Made by a program: the position numbers and the translations under genes. This document shows, piece after piece, positions 1 through 12,900 of a stretch of 64,000 nucleotides of DNA. The notes under the pieces were generated by a model, which did no database searches, had not been told where the DNA came from, and was given only the letters and a program-made list of their open reading frames with translations. Origin of the DNA: Sternotherus odoratus (Eukaryota > Chordata > Testudines > Kinosternidae); NCBI GenBank assembly GCA_032164245.1, contig JAVMKO010000002.1:181914920-181978919 (forward strand). The letters are read 5' to 3'. The number at the start of each line of letters is the position of its first letter. The first letter of the stretch is position 1.

Positions 1-148
1 GGAATAGGCAAAGCTACCTGATTGTGACTCTCTATAGGTCAGGTCATAGACAAATCTACAATACTTCATGATTGATGTTGTTGAATCATTTCCTCGTAGA
101 CTGGATTGAATCATTACTTGGAAAGTTCTAGGACAGTATATATATGGA

Positions 149-150
<2 letters not shown>

Positions 151-201
<51 letters not shown>
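151..201. repeat. (GA)n microsatellite
   Basis: An uninterrupted GA dinucleotide run of about 50 bases. The small minus-strand ORF that spans it (Ser-Leu repeats) is only a reading of the microsatellite. Confidence 0.95.
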
Positions 202-204
<3 letters not shown>

Positions 205-1164
205 CTGTGCATCTTCTGTTCTGAAGAAGGTTTGCAATCATTGGCACTGTATTGCTTGCTGCTGTGTGACAGAAACTGAAATTCCCCACAGGTACAGGTT
301 GTCTAATCTGTGTCACTTAACAGAGCTGGGTTACCTAATTAAGAGTTGTATATAGAGCCCTTCAAAACTAGGGACTCCCACATGACTTTTCAGAAATAGT
401 ACAATTTTTTGGAGATTTACTAAGGACTGAGCTACTTTAGAACTTTGCTACTTCACACAGAAATGCTTCTGTTTCAGGGGGCAGGCAGTCCCTGCAGTAT
501 CATCTTAAATGCAAACAGGAGTACGTACAACTCTATAACCTTTAAACACTAAAAAAATAACTGGTCTCCTTTCTAAGCTTTCTGTTTCTTCATTTTTTAC
601 AGTAAGATCACATTAGAGCTTTCTCTACATTTCTGAGATGCCTGAGAATATCTTTAGAAATATGTCTAGAAGTTCTGATCATTCAAAAAGTATGAGGGAT
701 CTTTTATTTTTGGTAGTTTCATATTAATATGTCTCCCCCCAAATCTGGTGTGTGGATTGCCATTCCTGAATCAATCTGAAATCTGTTCTTTTTCTTGTGT
801 TAGTCTGGTTCAGATGACAATTGTCCCAATTGCTGAAGATCAATCATCACTGGAGGATAAAATATTATTCTTTTCAGATGCCCTCCACCTGTGAAAAAAT
901 ACAAAGAGCAAACCTGGACCCCATGAAAATGCATGGCAATATAGGAGACTAAAATAACACTTTCACATTGCAGATTCACATAGAGAGAAATTTAAGTGCC
1001 CGATGAAGAAAATAAATGGTCTGAATCCTGTTCCTAGTGATGCCAAATCAATTTTTTGGTTGAATTTAATAGTATGACATCTCTAAAAATTTTACTTAAT
1101 GGCTTAATATACCGCTCTTTTTGATACAAAATTTAACTCTTTACTTTTGCTTTTTATTTATCTA
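202..1164. other. no recognisable feature
   Basis: AT-rich sequence with no long ORF and no repeat family I recognise. It ends with the A of the A/T dinucleotide into which the tandem Helitrons inserted. Confidence 0.5.
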
Positions 1165-1937
1165 CTAGCGAAAGTACCCGGCGTTGCTCGGGTCAGTCGG
1201 AGGTGGGCAGGGGGCAGAGAGCTGAGGGATTCCGGGGTTCCGTCGGAGGTGGGCAGGGGGCAGAGAGCTGAGGGATTCCGGGGTCCATCGGAGGTGGGGA
1301 GGGGGAACAGAGCTGAGGGATTCTGGGGTTCCGTTGGAGGGGGGAGGGGGCAGAGAGCTGAGGGATTCCAGGGTTCCGTTGGATGGGGGAGAGAGCAAAC
1401 TTGACACCCCCGCCTTACCCCCCCACACCAAACCCAACACCCCCTGACCAACCCCAACCCCCACTCCTCACCCCTCACCCACCCAGACACCTTCCCACCC
1501 CCCCAGACCAAACCCAACACCCCCGGCTCACTTACCCCCCGACCAAACCCGACACCCCCACCTCACTTCCTCTCCGACCAAACCCAACTCGGGTCTGTCG
1601 GAGTGGGGAGGGGGCAGAGAGCTGAGCAAGTGCGGGATCCATCGGAGGGGGGAGGGGGCAGAGAGGTGAGGGATTCCGGGGTTCCATTGGAGGGGGGGAG
1701 GGGCAGAGAGCTGAGCAAGTGCGGTGTCTGTTGGAGGGGGTATTATGACATCATAACTATGTCACAGAGAACAGCAGCTGGCCAGCTGATGTGATTGGCC
1801 TTTAAATAATTTCACCCCTGGGGGGCGTCAGAGGTGAGATTTGAAAAATTTTCAACCCTTACGACCATCAGGACCCCAAGACCTCTAACTGTACCAAATT
1901 TCAAGTCTCTAGCTCAAACGGTGCGGAAGGAGTAAGC

Positions 1938-1968
<31 letters not shown>

Positions 1969-2010
1969 CATACAAACATACATACACCATTTGACTTTTA
2001 TATATATAGA
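1165..2010 (-). mobile_element. non-autonomous Helitron, downstream unit of a tandem pair
   Basis: Read on the minus strand the element begins TCTATATATATAAAAGTCAA and ends with a CCCG...CGGG hairpin, a short spacer and CTAG at 1165-1168. These are the hallmarks of Helitrons: 5' TC, 3' hairpin plus CTRR, insertion between A and T with no target duplication. The interior has a (CATA)n tract near the 5' end, a conserved stretch resembling the other copies (near 1750-1930), and a G-rich minisatellite (C-rich on the plus strand). There is no Rep or helicase coding, so it depended on a relative elsewhere. Its 5' TC directly abuts the CTAG of the neighbouring unit at 2011. Structural evidence is strong; family name is not assigned. 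Confidence 0.85.
1941..1984. repeat. (CATA)n microsatellite inside a Helitron
   Basis: About eleven near-perfect CATA units next to the Helitron 5' end. The same tract occurs at the same place in the other copies, with different unit numbers (short near 3035, interrupted by CACG near 17330-17390, and as TATG at 29710-29735), so it is a length-variable part of this family. Confidence 0.95.
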
Positions 2011-3071
2011 CTAGCATAAGTGCCCGGCGCTGCTTGGGTCAGTCAGAGGTGGGGAGGGGGCAGACAGCTGACACCCCCTGACCAACCCCAACACCCCCCG
2101 GCTCACTTACCCCCCGACCAAACCCGACACCCACACCTGACCCCCCCCAACCAAACCCAACACCCCCACCTCACCCCCCGACCGAACCCGACACCCCCAC
2201 CTCACTTACCATCCCACCAAACCCAACTTGGATCCGTCGCAGGCGGGGAGGGGGCCCAGAGCTGAGGGATTCCGGGGACCTTCGCAGGTGGGGGGGGGCA
2301 CAGGGCTGATGGATTCCGGGGTTCCATTGGGAGGGGGGAGGGGTTGAGAACTGAGGGATTTCCGGGGTTCCATTGGAGGAGGGAGGGGCAGTGAGCTGAG
2401 GTAGTGCGGTGTCTGTTGGAGGGGGTATTATGACGTCATCACCACCTAGCTGCCCAGCTGATGTGATTGGCCCTTAAAGATTTTCACCCCCAGGGAGGTG
2501 GGGAGGGGGCAGACAACTGACACCCCCTGACCAACCCCAACACCCCCCCGGCTCACTTACCCCCCGACCAAACCCGACACCCCCACCTCACCCCCCGACC
2601 GAACCCGACACCCCCACGTCACTTACCGTCCCACCAAACCCAACTCGGATCCTTCGCAGGCGGGGAGCGGGCCCAGAGCCGAGGGATTCCGGGGACCTTT
2701 GCAGGTGGGGGGGGGGGGCACAGGGTTGATGGAGTCTGGGGTTCCATTGGGAGGGGTGAGGGGCAGAGAACTGAGGGATTTCCGGGGTTCCGTTGGAGGA
2801 GGGAGGGGCAGTGAGCTGAGCGAGTGCGGTGTCTGTTGGAGGGGGTATTATGACATCATCACCACCCAGCTGCCCAGCCGATGTGATTGGCCCTGAAAGA
2901 CATTCACCCCTGGGGGGGCGTCAGAGGTGAGATCTGTAAATTTTTCGACCCTTATGACCATCTAGACCCCAAGACCTCTCACTGTACCAAATTTCAAGTC
3001 TCTGGCTCAAACGGTGAGGGAGGAGTTCGCAGTCATACATACATACACCACTTGACTTTTATATATATAGA
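2011..3071 (-). mobile_element. non-autonomous Helitron, upstream unit of a tandem pair, with internal duplication
   Basis: Same termini as its neighbour: on the minus strand it starts TCTATATATATAAAAGTCAA at 3071 and ends in a hairpin plus CTAG at 2011, with a host A beside the TC (T at 3072 on the plus strand). The inner module is present twice, roughly 2040-2490 and 2494-2930. Each copy runs from a GGTGGGGAGGGGGCAGAC stretch through C-rich repeats to a TTATGACRTCATCACCACC segment and a TGATTGGCCC segment, but only the outer copy has the element termini. No coding capacity is visible. Confidence 0.83.
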
Positions 3072-4440
3072 TTGCTTTACACTGGAGGACCAATCCTGTG
3101 TGTTTTCCTAATGCATATGTGTATGAAGTCACTATGAGTTTCAGTGAGTGTCTAGGGCATTTGTCTACCTCCTGTAAATGCTGAATTACCTAATCTGAAA
3201 TAAATAGCTAAATTATTTGGCATATATCAATGTTAATGTATTTATTTGGCATATATCATCACAGACTTAAAATGTACATAGTGTGGGAGGATTAGATTTA
3301 TGTCTTCATTCAAACAATGTTATTTTTGTATAATCTTCAATTATGTAATGCTGAAAACCTTGCATTTGATTCCTCTTTTCAGAGGTATCTAGCTAGATTC
3401 CCAATCATTCATTTGCAAAAAAAAAAAAAGTTTCTTCTTGAAAATATATTTCCACCAGTCTCCTGTCAGCCAAAAATGGAATAGGCTCTGATTCAGGAAA
3501 TTACTTAAGATCATGCCTAACAATAAGTAGGGAGTGGTCCCATTGACTTCATATACTTATGTACCTTTCTGAATAGGGTTCTAAGGTCTCGATCATTCTA
3601 AAAGATCCATGAATATAGATCCTTACACCTGTTTGGAGACTCAATGCAGTTAATTAAGCACTGTGTAGACCTAAAGATCCATCTACACAGATTCTTTTAC
3701 AGGATCAAGACATAAAATTTTGGAGAATAGAAAATTCCCACTGGAAAGCATGAGATTCTCAGGAGGGAATGAGGCAAAATGTAAAAATAGTTCTAACTAC
3801 TTAAAAATTGTCAGTAAGTCTGAGAACAACAAAGTCTAATTTATTTTGAGAAAAGATCAATCCAAAAGGAGAGAACCTAAGTAAGGCCCTTTTTTTGTGA
3901 GAGAGTATGAAAAGAAGAAATTGAGAGGGGTCAGATAAAATATCATTAGGATTCATCTCAATTTCTACTGCAAAACTTCCAACATGCAAAACCACAAACA
4001 TAATAAGGTCTCTCTCTGAAGTCCATTATGGATCCCTTAGGTGCTCTCGGGGTCTCATGGCTTGTCCATGTGAGATCATTAGACTGGTTTAACCAAAAGA
4101 CTGACATTCAATCAGTTTAGTTTAACTGATGCTGTGTGGACATCTGTATTTCAGAGTGGCTTATTTTGGTTGAGTTTAAAGCCACCTAAGAAGAAATTTA
4201 AGCGACTACAAATTTAAGATAAACTGCAGTAGGTGCCTTGCTGAAGGTGGACAAGTGTTGGGAGACGGCAGTGCCATAGTGAACTGTAGCTACTGTCTGT
4301 TTGCCATAGTCCATGAGAAGCTGAAGGCAGCAGAGCTTAAGCACTCAGGTCTCTATGATTTACATCAGAGGCCCATATAGTCCCAGAATATCAGAAAACA
4401 AAGGTGTCTTAAAGCCACTTTTACACATACACACCCGTTC
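3072..4440. other. no gene; possible old palindromic repeat near 3485-3580
   Basis: Mostly unrecognised AT-rich sequence with a short poly-A run at about 3418-3430. The stretch 3485-3580 opens with CTCTGATTCAGGAAATTACTTAA and closes with a decayed complement near TTCTGAATAGGG, like the old amniote palindromic repeats whose arms read TGATTCAG/CTGAATCA. It also carries CCCATTGACTTC, typical of that group. The match is by memory and weak. Confidence 0.3.
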
Positions 4441-5427
4441 CAACTCCAGGTGCAGGAATGAAATAACTGAGACTTATATCCAGAGAACCAATTTATTTCA
4501 TTGGGTACAAGATCATGCCCCTCCTTTGTAATAATACTGAATTGTCAGATTGCTATTGGTGGACAATGTGAAACAGTATTGGTTTTGAGTTGGATGTTCT
4601 CCTTATGATGGCTGGAACATTTGCTTTAATCCCATTTGCTGCACTAGTGGGTGATAATTACATAATTCTTTACTCTGCAAGGCCATAACCTTACTTATCA
4701 GCTTTGCATTCTTGAGGAACCAGGGTACAATACCCAGCCTGGCCGACTCATGAAACACCTCTCCGCCCTAGCTTCTGCTTGAATCAAAACCGATCAGAAA
4801 ACAAGACTTACAAAAAGCAATGGAAAGGCAGTGGGAGACACACCTAAACCTGTGGGATAAGGGTGACAAGGATTAAGGAAACTCCCCTCGCCTCATTTGC
4901 ATCGAAGATGGGAGAAAGAGGCATCTCCATTAGTATACAGAATGGAGTACAGAAATTTCAAGGTAAGAACCACACAGAACTCTGGGTCCAGAGAAGCAGA
5001 TAAGCATTTCATGATGGAGGATCTCTGCTCCAGATGTTAGTGAACCCACGCCTGCATACATCCAGCTCAGTAGTTATCAGACCAATTCTAGTAATAAATG
5101 CTTTATTGGTATCCAAAATAGTGACGCTGCCTAAATGATAAGCTCCCATTATCTAGCCTGAATGAAACAACTTTGGTATATTCCCTTGAGCCATCAGTTT
5201 ACCTGTAAAGGAATCTAGTGTTCTTCCTTGAACCATTGTTGTTCTTCTACAAAAACCTCAATCCATGCTCAAGTAGATGTTCTGATGCCTGGATCCAAAA
5301 TCCGCACCAATTCCATTGGAACTTCATCTTCTCGTGACTGATCATTCTGAGGGTTCTGCCTGTCTCCAGCACTCCTGACCTTCAGCTACCACCTGGGACC
5401 CGTGATCAAGCTTCACACAGTGGTGAG
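4441..5427 (+). repeat. possible LTR or other retroelement remnant, unclassified
   Basis: The stretch has LTR-like control signals in order: an octamer-like ATTTGCAT near 4896-4903 and an AATAAA near 5094. There is no coding sequence, no clear TG...CA boundary and no target duplication. I cannot assign it to a family. It could be unique DNA that happens to contain these short motifs. Confidence 0.2.
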
Positions 5428-5646
5428 AACACTCTCTCTCTCTCTCTCTCTCTCAGTATAGCCTTCTGACCCTAACTTATGTTATCAGTTATAGTTTTCT
5501 GAACCTGACTTTTATAATCAAATTTAAATAAGATTTATAAGAGTTATAACTGTTTTGTTTGTTTGGCTCCCCTATGGATATTACCTGTCAATAATTAACT
5601 TTCAGGCTTAATAACTTTCCATGCTTCTCTCTCTCTCTCTCTCTCC
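5428..5646. repeat. two (CT)n microsatellites
   Basis: Pyrimidine runs of CT lie at about 5430-5454 and 5626-5645, about 170 bases apart, on the same strand. Confidence 0.9.
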
Positions 5647-6290
5647 TTCTTCCTGCCTGTCACAGGGTCCGGTTCAGTCCTGTGTTCTCTCTGCTCCAAA
5701 TAAGAGGACTTTATACCATTTCACAGTCTTTCACTCAAGTGTCCTTTATTTACAGTCCTTGTGCATGGCTTTCCAGTGACAAATAGTGCTCTCCCAATCC
5801 CCTGACAGTTACCCCACTGTCCTGGTTCCTGGGCTTCCAGGCGCCCGAGGCACCTTACTTGCAGTCAGGAGACAGAACTCCAGTCTCCCATTCCCTGCCT
5901 GGCCCTCCACTTCTGGCCATGAGTCAGGGCCTTTCTAGCCTGGTCAGCTTCCTACCTCAGCTGTGCTCAATCATCCCCTGCTAGCTCCCTGAGTCTGTGC
6001 TCATCAGGGCTTCCAGCTGGGCTCTCCTGCCAGATACTACCAGCCCCTGCCCCTGGACCTCCTGCCAGGAAGCAGGGTTTAGCTTAGAGGCAGGGCATTC
6101 TAGGGGTTTTACCCTTGCCCTGCCACACTGCCCCAGAGATGTTTTTTGGCTTTCCCATTCCCTCTGCAGGATTGCTCCTCGTGCCTAACCTAAAGATCCC
6201 TGCAGTGCCCAAAAATCCTGTGGGGTTTGCTCATCAAGTGGGTTACTAACAGAATGATTGTAACATGCACAGGGGGATAGGGATGTGCTG
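5647..6290. other. no recognisable feature
   Basis: GC-richer than its surroundings and open in several frames over short distances, but none of the peptides resembles a known protein. No splice-bounded exon could be supported. Confidence 0.4.
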
Positions 6291-6600
6291 AATCTGGGAC
6301 ATGTGAGAGTGGCAGCTTGGAAGTGCTGCTCAACCCAGTCTGCTGAGTCCAGGACAAAATGAGGGTGGGAGATTGAAAGTGCTGCTCGACCCAGCCTGCC
6401 CAGACATACTCTATTCCAGTGCAGTGGCCAGGGCATATGTGGATAACAGCTTGGAGGTGCTGTTCAACCCAGCCTGCTAAATCCAAGGGCCTATGAGAGT
6501 GACACCTTGGAAATGCTGCTTGACCCAGCTTACTGAGCCCATGGTCATATAAGGGATCAGCTTGGGAGTGCGGATTGACCCGGTCCTCTCAGACCCATTC
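6291..6600. repeat. degenerate minisatellite, unit about 55-78 bp
   Basis: Five imperfect copies of a segment around TTGGAAGTGCTGCTCAACCCAG recur with anchors near 6317, 6373, 6451, 6507 and 6562. Two overlapping minus-strand ORFs (6185-6486) are translations of this repeat and should not be read as genes. A short (GT)n run follows at 6605-6623. Confidence 0.75.
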
Positions 6601-7879
6601 TGTGAATGTGTGTGTGTGTGTGTATTGTCCTGCAGGATAGTCCATTGAGAGGGAACTTGCAGAAAGGAGAAGTAGAGCTCCTTATAGAACACAAGTGACA
6701 CTAGCGGTACCTTGATACAATTACAGATCCTCCTTACCCCCCACCCCACACAGAAGAGGAACCCTAATAAATGAGCATACCCAAAAGTAATAGGCAAATC
6801 TGTTAACAATATACAGAAGTGGATGAACACATTGTACTCTTTCCTGTGAATTATTACCCTGGTTTATCTGCATTTTTTCCAGCTTTTGTGCTATTTCATT
6901 CTACCCTTACCCACCTTCACCAAGCAAAGGCACAATACTGTTGATCAAAGTTAAATGAACAAACCTGTACATGATTCTTTGCTTTTGTCAAAACAAATTG
7001 AAATATCTAGCTCCTATACTTTCTTTGTCTCCTGGTTGAACCATCACTCTTATTAACTGTGTCAAGCAGCACAGACTATTACAAATTATAGTGTGTCTGA
7101 TGACTCAGAAAAACTAATGGTTAGAAGCCCTTATCCTCGTTGTATTATTTTATGCAATATAGAATTATAAAAAATAAACAATTTTATGCACAGAAGTGCC
7201 AGACTCAGTTTATTTTCCCAGCAGACTATATAATTATAAAAAAGAACACAAAAAATACATAGCTACAGAACAATATTTGCTTGGTAGAAGCAGTTAACGG
7301 AGAAGGCCCCATACTGCTGGAAATAATATTAAAATGTTTAGGCGTCTAAGCTTTATTAAACCAAAAATATAGAGAAAAAATATCTAATGTGTCAGATCTT
7401 TTCTTGCTCCTACAAAGGGTTCCTCTGTAACATAACTACTTTTCATATAGGCTGTTCTTCAGGTATAGGACAGTGTCTTCCTTTGTGTTAGGAAAAGAGT
7501 GTAACTCATTAGAGTACTACAACAACATAAATAAGAAACACTAGGCTTCCATGAGAGGAGGAGAAATGTGCATCCACTTTCCCAGATAGTTTTGCCAATG
7601 AACTACCTCCAGTTAGTGGAGTTACACTATTGTAAAAGAGCAGAATTAGACTCTTAATCAGGGTGTTTGAAAAGGATCAAGTAGGAGTAGATCTAGCTCC
7701 CATGTAGGAGTATTGAAGAGGTGTCACGTTCTGGGATGAATCCCAGACCTGTGAAGAGATGTCATCTCTGATTCATAACCTTGAGAGCCTCAAAATGCCT
7801 TTCTACTGTGGCTCATTGACTCGAATGCCCACAGCAAGCAAGAAGCATGCACTCGATGTTGTATTGGGCATTCCAGATC
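6601..7879. other. no recognisable feature
   Basis: AT-rich, stop-rich sequence on both strands. Apart from the short GT run at its start I see no repeat or coding signal. Confidence 0.4.
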
Positions 7880-8022
7880 CAATGGTTTGGTCCAATGGTT
7901 TGGTACAAAGAGTTTGGTCCAAATGGTTTGGGCCAAATGGTTTGGGCCAAATGGTCAATGGTTTGGTCAATTGTTTGGTCTAAATGGTCAATGGTTTGGT
8001 CCACTGGTTTGGTCTAAATGGT
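7880..8022. repeat. minisatellite of AATGGTTTGGTCC-type units
   Basis: About ten diverged units of 10-16 bases built on GGTTTGGTCCAAATGG follow one another. Because the unit lacks stops, several frames stay open and give low-complexity peptides that are not genes. Confidence 0.9.
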
Positions 8023-8199
8023 ACTACCTGCAATACTACAGACTTTCACTGGTCTCCACCAGTTTTGGTCAGCAACTGGTAAGGTGATACCACACTCTTT
8101 CTAAGCCCAAATTTTCCCCAAAATGTGTGTTCTGAAATGTCCAGCCCAGTCCTGGAACAATCAGAGGAATATTAAAGTCCATTGATCTTCTATAAAGTC

Positions 8200-9960
8200 A
8201 ATATTCAACAGTTTGTTACTTTAACTAGAATTACCAAACAGTTTAGTTTAAACATAGACCTGGATCGGTTTAGATTAAAAATAAAACAAGTTTATTTAAT
8301 GACAAAGAGAGATTTTAAATGCATACAAGTATAAGGATTAAAGTCATGAATGGTTACAAGAGAAATAAAGATAAAATGCTTTCTAGTAACTAGAACTTTA
8401 CAAGCTTTACTTGTTTCTAGGTCAAATCCTTACCATGTGTAAGAGGGGTTACGCCCCAGCCTCTATGCTCCTGAGTACAAAGGCTGGGCCAGACCAACAA
8501 GTCCTTTTCCCCCCCACACCACCAGCTTGACAGTTGGGGTTCTTGGGGTCACCAATCGCTGCCACCAATCGGGTATACTTCCAAAACCTTGGAGGGGCCC
8601 CCTATCTTCCCCTAACTCTGACTTTGTACCCACTCCCTGGGTTTTAGTCAGAAACCTGAAGACTGCTTCCCTTCATCCTGACCAGCTGAAGGCAGACTTC
8701 CCTTAACCCTGTCTCTCTCAACCTGAGAGATAGACCCTAACCTTGTACCCCTTCCTGGGATTCAAAGTCCTGCTTTCTGTCCTTCACCCTCCCCGGCTGA
8801 AGGCAGACTTCCCCCACCACATTTCTCTGTACCTGAGAGGCAGACACCTGAAGACTGCTTCCTCCCTCCCCCGTCTAACCTGACGGTAAGGAGAGACAGT
8901 CTTCACACTCCAGCTAGGCCCCTAGCTGCCCTGGTTCCTATTCCCTTCTCTTCCCCCTTCCCAACTGGAAGCAGAGAAAAACCCTAAGGGAAATAAACCA
9001 GACGGTTTTATAACTAGCAAATTTAATAAAGAAAAAGGTTAAAGCAGAGATACAGACACTTTACATTTGGGGTTCCCCACTTTGTTCTGAAAAGGAAAGG
9101 ACACCCCAAAAGGCACGGCTTAATGGAAGAATCAAATGGTAATACTCACATTAGCTAGGTAGAAGTATAAGAAAAAGGTAGAGCCATCTTTATAGCCAAA
9201 GACGGTCTAGATCCGAGACTCAATATTCAGTCTTTGCCCTTGTATATACTGGGGAATTACTTTCATTATAGTCATTATTATAACTGGACAGGTGCAACCT
9301 CTCATGTTCACAGACAAGGCTGCTATATGTACTGGTGGAAGAGCTCCTCACTTCTTCAAATGAAATAAGCTCTATCAGATGTACCTTAGGGGTTGCACCA
9401 TTCCAATTACACTAACTGTAATAATAACTACCTTGGCAAGCTTCCTGCCTCATGTGCAGCCAAGATGGATCTCTCTTGGCCCTGGCCTCCTCCCTGGAGA
9501 CCAGCCAAGATGGAGCTCCCTGGCTTTTGCCTCCTCCCTGGAGACCAGCCAAGATGGAACTGACTGTTTTGCTCCTCTCTTCTTCATGGGCTCGAGGCTC
9601 CTCCCTCCCCCATGACAGGGAAACTCCTACGTTACCTGTCTCAGATAACAAGCCCCACCCAGGCAAGGCACACTGTGTTAGATAACATAGTCCCACCCAG
9701 GCAAGGTACCCTTCACACTTATAACACCATGTTTCTGTCAAAATGGCTGACCAAACTCCTGTGTCATGATGTATACCACAAAGTCCACTGGATAGAATCT
9801 TTGTCAGTGCTGTGTTTAAATAGAAAGGTGTATTTAGCTCAGTTAAGTTAATGTATTTACAAATACATTTGATGTATTTACATGTCTTCAGAGAAACAAG
9901 AGAATCATATTATTTCTCTAAACTGTTCAGGATAGGGCTGGACACTGAAGAGCACACAGT
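8200..9960. repeat. unclassified repeat complex with three internal tandem duplications
   Basis: Three separate direct duplications lie close together. At about 8655-8860 an approximately 170-180-bp block containing GCTGAAGGCAGACTTCCC and CCTGAAGACTGCTTCC recurs. At about 9461-9560 a unit of about 50 bp containing GAGACCAGCCAAGATGGA occurs nearly three times. At about 9640-9712 a unit of about 37 bp with CCCACCCAGGCAAGG occurs twice. On the minus strand an AATAAA lies within the stretch complementary to 8280-8300. The pattern suggests a retroelement LTR or untranslated region on the minus strand, but there is no coding sequence, clear boundary or target duplication. Confidence 0.35.
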
Positions 9961-12900
9961 TTGGGGGAAAATCCGGACTGGGAGTGTATGCGGTCATTTT
10001 ACCAGTTATAACTAAGTCTGGTGTAAGAAATAATGAGGCTGTAGACAGGCTTCCCTGGTCAACACTGCTGAACTAGGGCTATCTAAGCACACAGACACTC
10101 AGGGTTACAAGACACAACTCCTCACTGGCCTGGAATGCACCCCAAACCCAATTGGACTGTCACAGGAGGGTACCTGTGTCCCATTTATCACGCACACTGC
10201 TCTGGCCCGAAGGTACCCATAATTTATTTGCTATAATTGCTATTTATAAAAAAATAAAAGGTTTAAAATAAACTAGAAATATTAAATCAGGAAATAGAAC
10301 CACTAAACCTGTAAATTTTAGGATTTTTTTAAATTAAAAAAAGGTTTGTATTCTGAAACTTCAGTTGAAATCAGTTCAGCATGCGAATATCACAGAATGT
10401 GGTATTTTAAATTAATCTTATTTTCATTTTATTATTTTATTAATATTAATTTCAGATTAAGAGCTAGATTCTACCCTTTCTGAAATCTCCAGATCTGTGT
10501 GCTACATGGGCAATGAAATTTTTGCTTGATTCCGTTTTAATTTTCTCTTCCAAGTATATTGTTGTGTGAAATATCTATTTTAGGAAAACTGTCACACCAT
10601 GCAATAAGATTTGTAGACTTATCTTAATCAGTTACTCTGCTACTCACCATAGTGACCTTTACAAGATTCCCTTGGCTCTTTGTGAGAGGCAGATGTCAGT
10701 ATCATTGGTTAACTATGGTATATGATTTTTCCTTGGACGACATCCAAGTTGCATAAACTGTTCTTCAGAGAGAATACATCTTTTTATTCTTTTTATTCTT
10801 GTCAAAATCAGCAGCATATGTTGACAGTAGTTAGGTTGCCTTAGGTGCTGATGACTGTTCTGCCTTAGAATTCATTAGAAGGTAAAAATAAAATCTACCA
10901 TTGAGCTCTGCAGTTTCAAAAACAATGTTGCTGTTTACCTTGAATACTGCCAAGAAAGTCTTATTTATAAGCATTTCTGCATATTTAACATTTTATTTCT
11001 ATGAATAAAATGCTATCACCCTGATTCTGCAAAGCACTTAAGCATATGCACAGTTTTAAGCACATGCTTATCATTCAGCACATGCCTAAATGCTCTTCTG
11101 AATCAGGGACTATGTGAAGCAGATCTGAAACTTAAAGAATACAGATTACAATACACCATAAGAAATGTGGCTTGTAACTGTACCAAAGTCCTCCAATCAG
11201 AGGTGACAGTTTCTTTTATTTAGGCAACTACTTAAAATTAATTCAGAGGATGAGTTTATGAGAGACCTTATGAGTTCTATTTAATACAGAGAACTATAAC
11301 TTAAAGAATACAAAAGTGAAAAAAAGCAAGGTTAAGTATAGCAAAATACCCCCTGTTTTGAGCACATTTACAGCTTTAGGCTGGTGCAAGATAAAGCAAT
11401 CTCCTAATGTTGACACACTTACAAACTTGGGGCTACTGGGAACAGCAAAGATAGATGAAAACATAATTGAAGATCACACAAAACGATATTTATTTAAACT
11501 CAGGCTCCTTCCATTTGGTCATTCCTGGTGTTCCACTTAGGGATTGGTCTGACAACTTATTATGCACTTTTGTACATTCTACCCACATACATCTGGCACC
11601 ATATCTGATCAAGTCTCAGCCCACGATTCGTATTTGGCGTTCTGGGAAACCAGTGTTTGGGTTCCAGTGGGTATATGTGGTATTCTGGTTGACCATAATT
11701 ACATTTCTAACCATTATCCCAATCGTTTGTGTCAGTCCCATTCCCAATAGTTTTGATACATCAATGTGATTAGCTCTTATCACAAAAAGCCCCTTTTCTG
11801 AGCATATGTGCAATGTGCCTCAGGTGTCATGTGACCAGGATTCATCACCAAATTTGGTCCGCTGCTTGGATGTTTAGCTTCCTGGGCCAACTACTGACAG
11901 GGAATGCGACCTGAACACTGACCCATCCCCCTCCCATAAGTCCCTAAGATGATATCATCTGTTAATTTCTGGTTTTATCTATTTATCACAAGATGCATTG
12001 TTAAGCTATCACAAGATATAGATGGCTAACTTCTAGGCCTCACCTATGGCCAACCCTATTTTAGTACATATATTTTGGTTCTTCTCCTTGCTGTTACAGC
12101 TTCAATAACTTCCATTATTATTTTACTCAAAACTATCCTCCAAGATCAGGTCAGGGGTCAGCGGTCAAGAGAAAAAAATGCATTAGGGACTCCTCCTATG
12201 TGTAGCTCATAAGGAGCAGCTTCACTACTTCATTTCTTACAAATCCAGAATTCAAATGAAAATCCCAGCACTCACAGACACCTCATGTATGTATAGCTTT
12301 GCTGGAGAATTTTACATCCAGAAATCAAAGGATGGTTTGCCCTGATCCATAATAGTAAATTTTCATCTCTGACACGTATAATGGGCCAGTCCTGCTCATC
12401 TTGGGCATGTGGTTTGTTCCTCTGCCTATGCACGGGAGTCAAGCTGAGTGGGAGTTGGCTTAATGTTGGGACTACTCTTCACTTAAAAACTACTTCTGAA
12501 CACTGATGACACTACAGAATGGAAATTGATGATACTGAATATAAGCATTTGTTATTCATTATTTTGATGCATTATTGTGGTTTTAGTGGCCGCATCCCAT
12601 CTGAATTATGACTTACCAGAGTTCAGCTGACATGACATCTAGAAAGTTACATGTGAAAGGCATGTCACTGCCACATGCCACAAAATACTGCAGCATCAAA
12701 TGCAGATACTCAGAGACTGGCGAGCCCTGAAACTGGCCCAGGAACCATGCTGTTGTGCTCTGCTTTCGTTGTGAATCCTCCCAATCTGCATGCCTTGCAG
12801 GCTAGATTCTCTTTCCTCTACAGGAGGACACCAACCCTTCCCCTTCGTTACAAAAGGATGTAACGAAGACTCCAAGGGGTGAATCTTTCATAGTTTCCAG

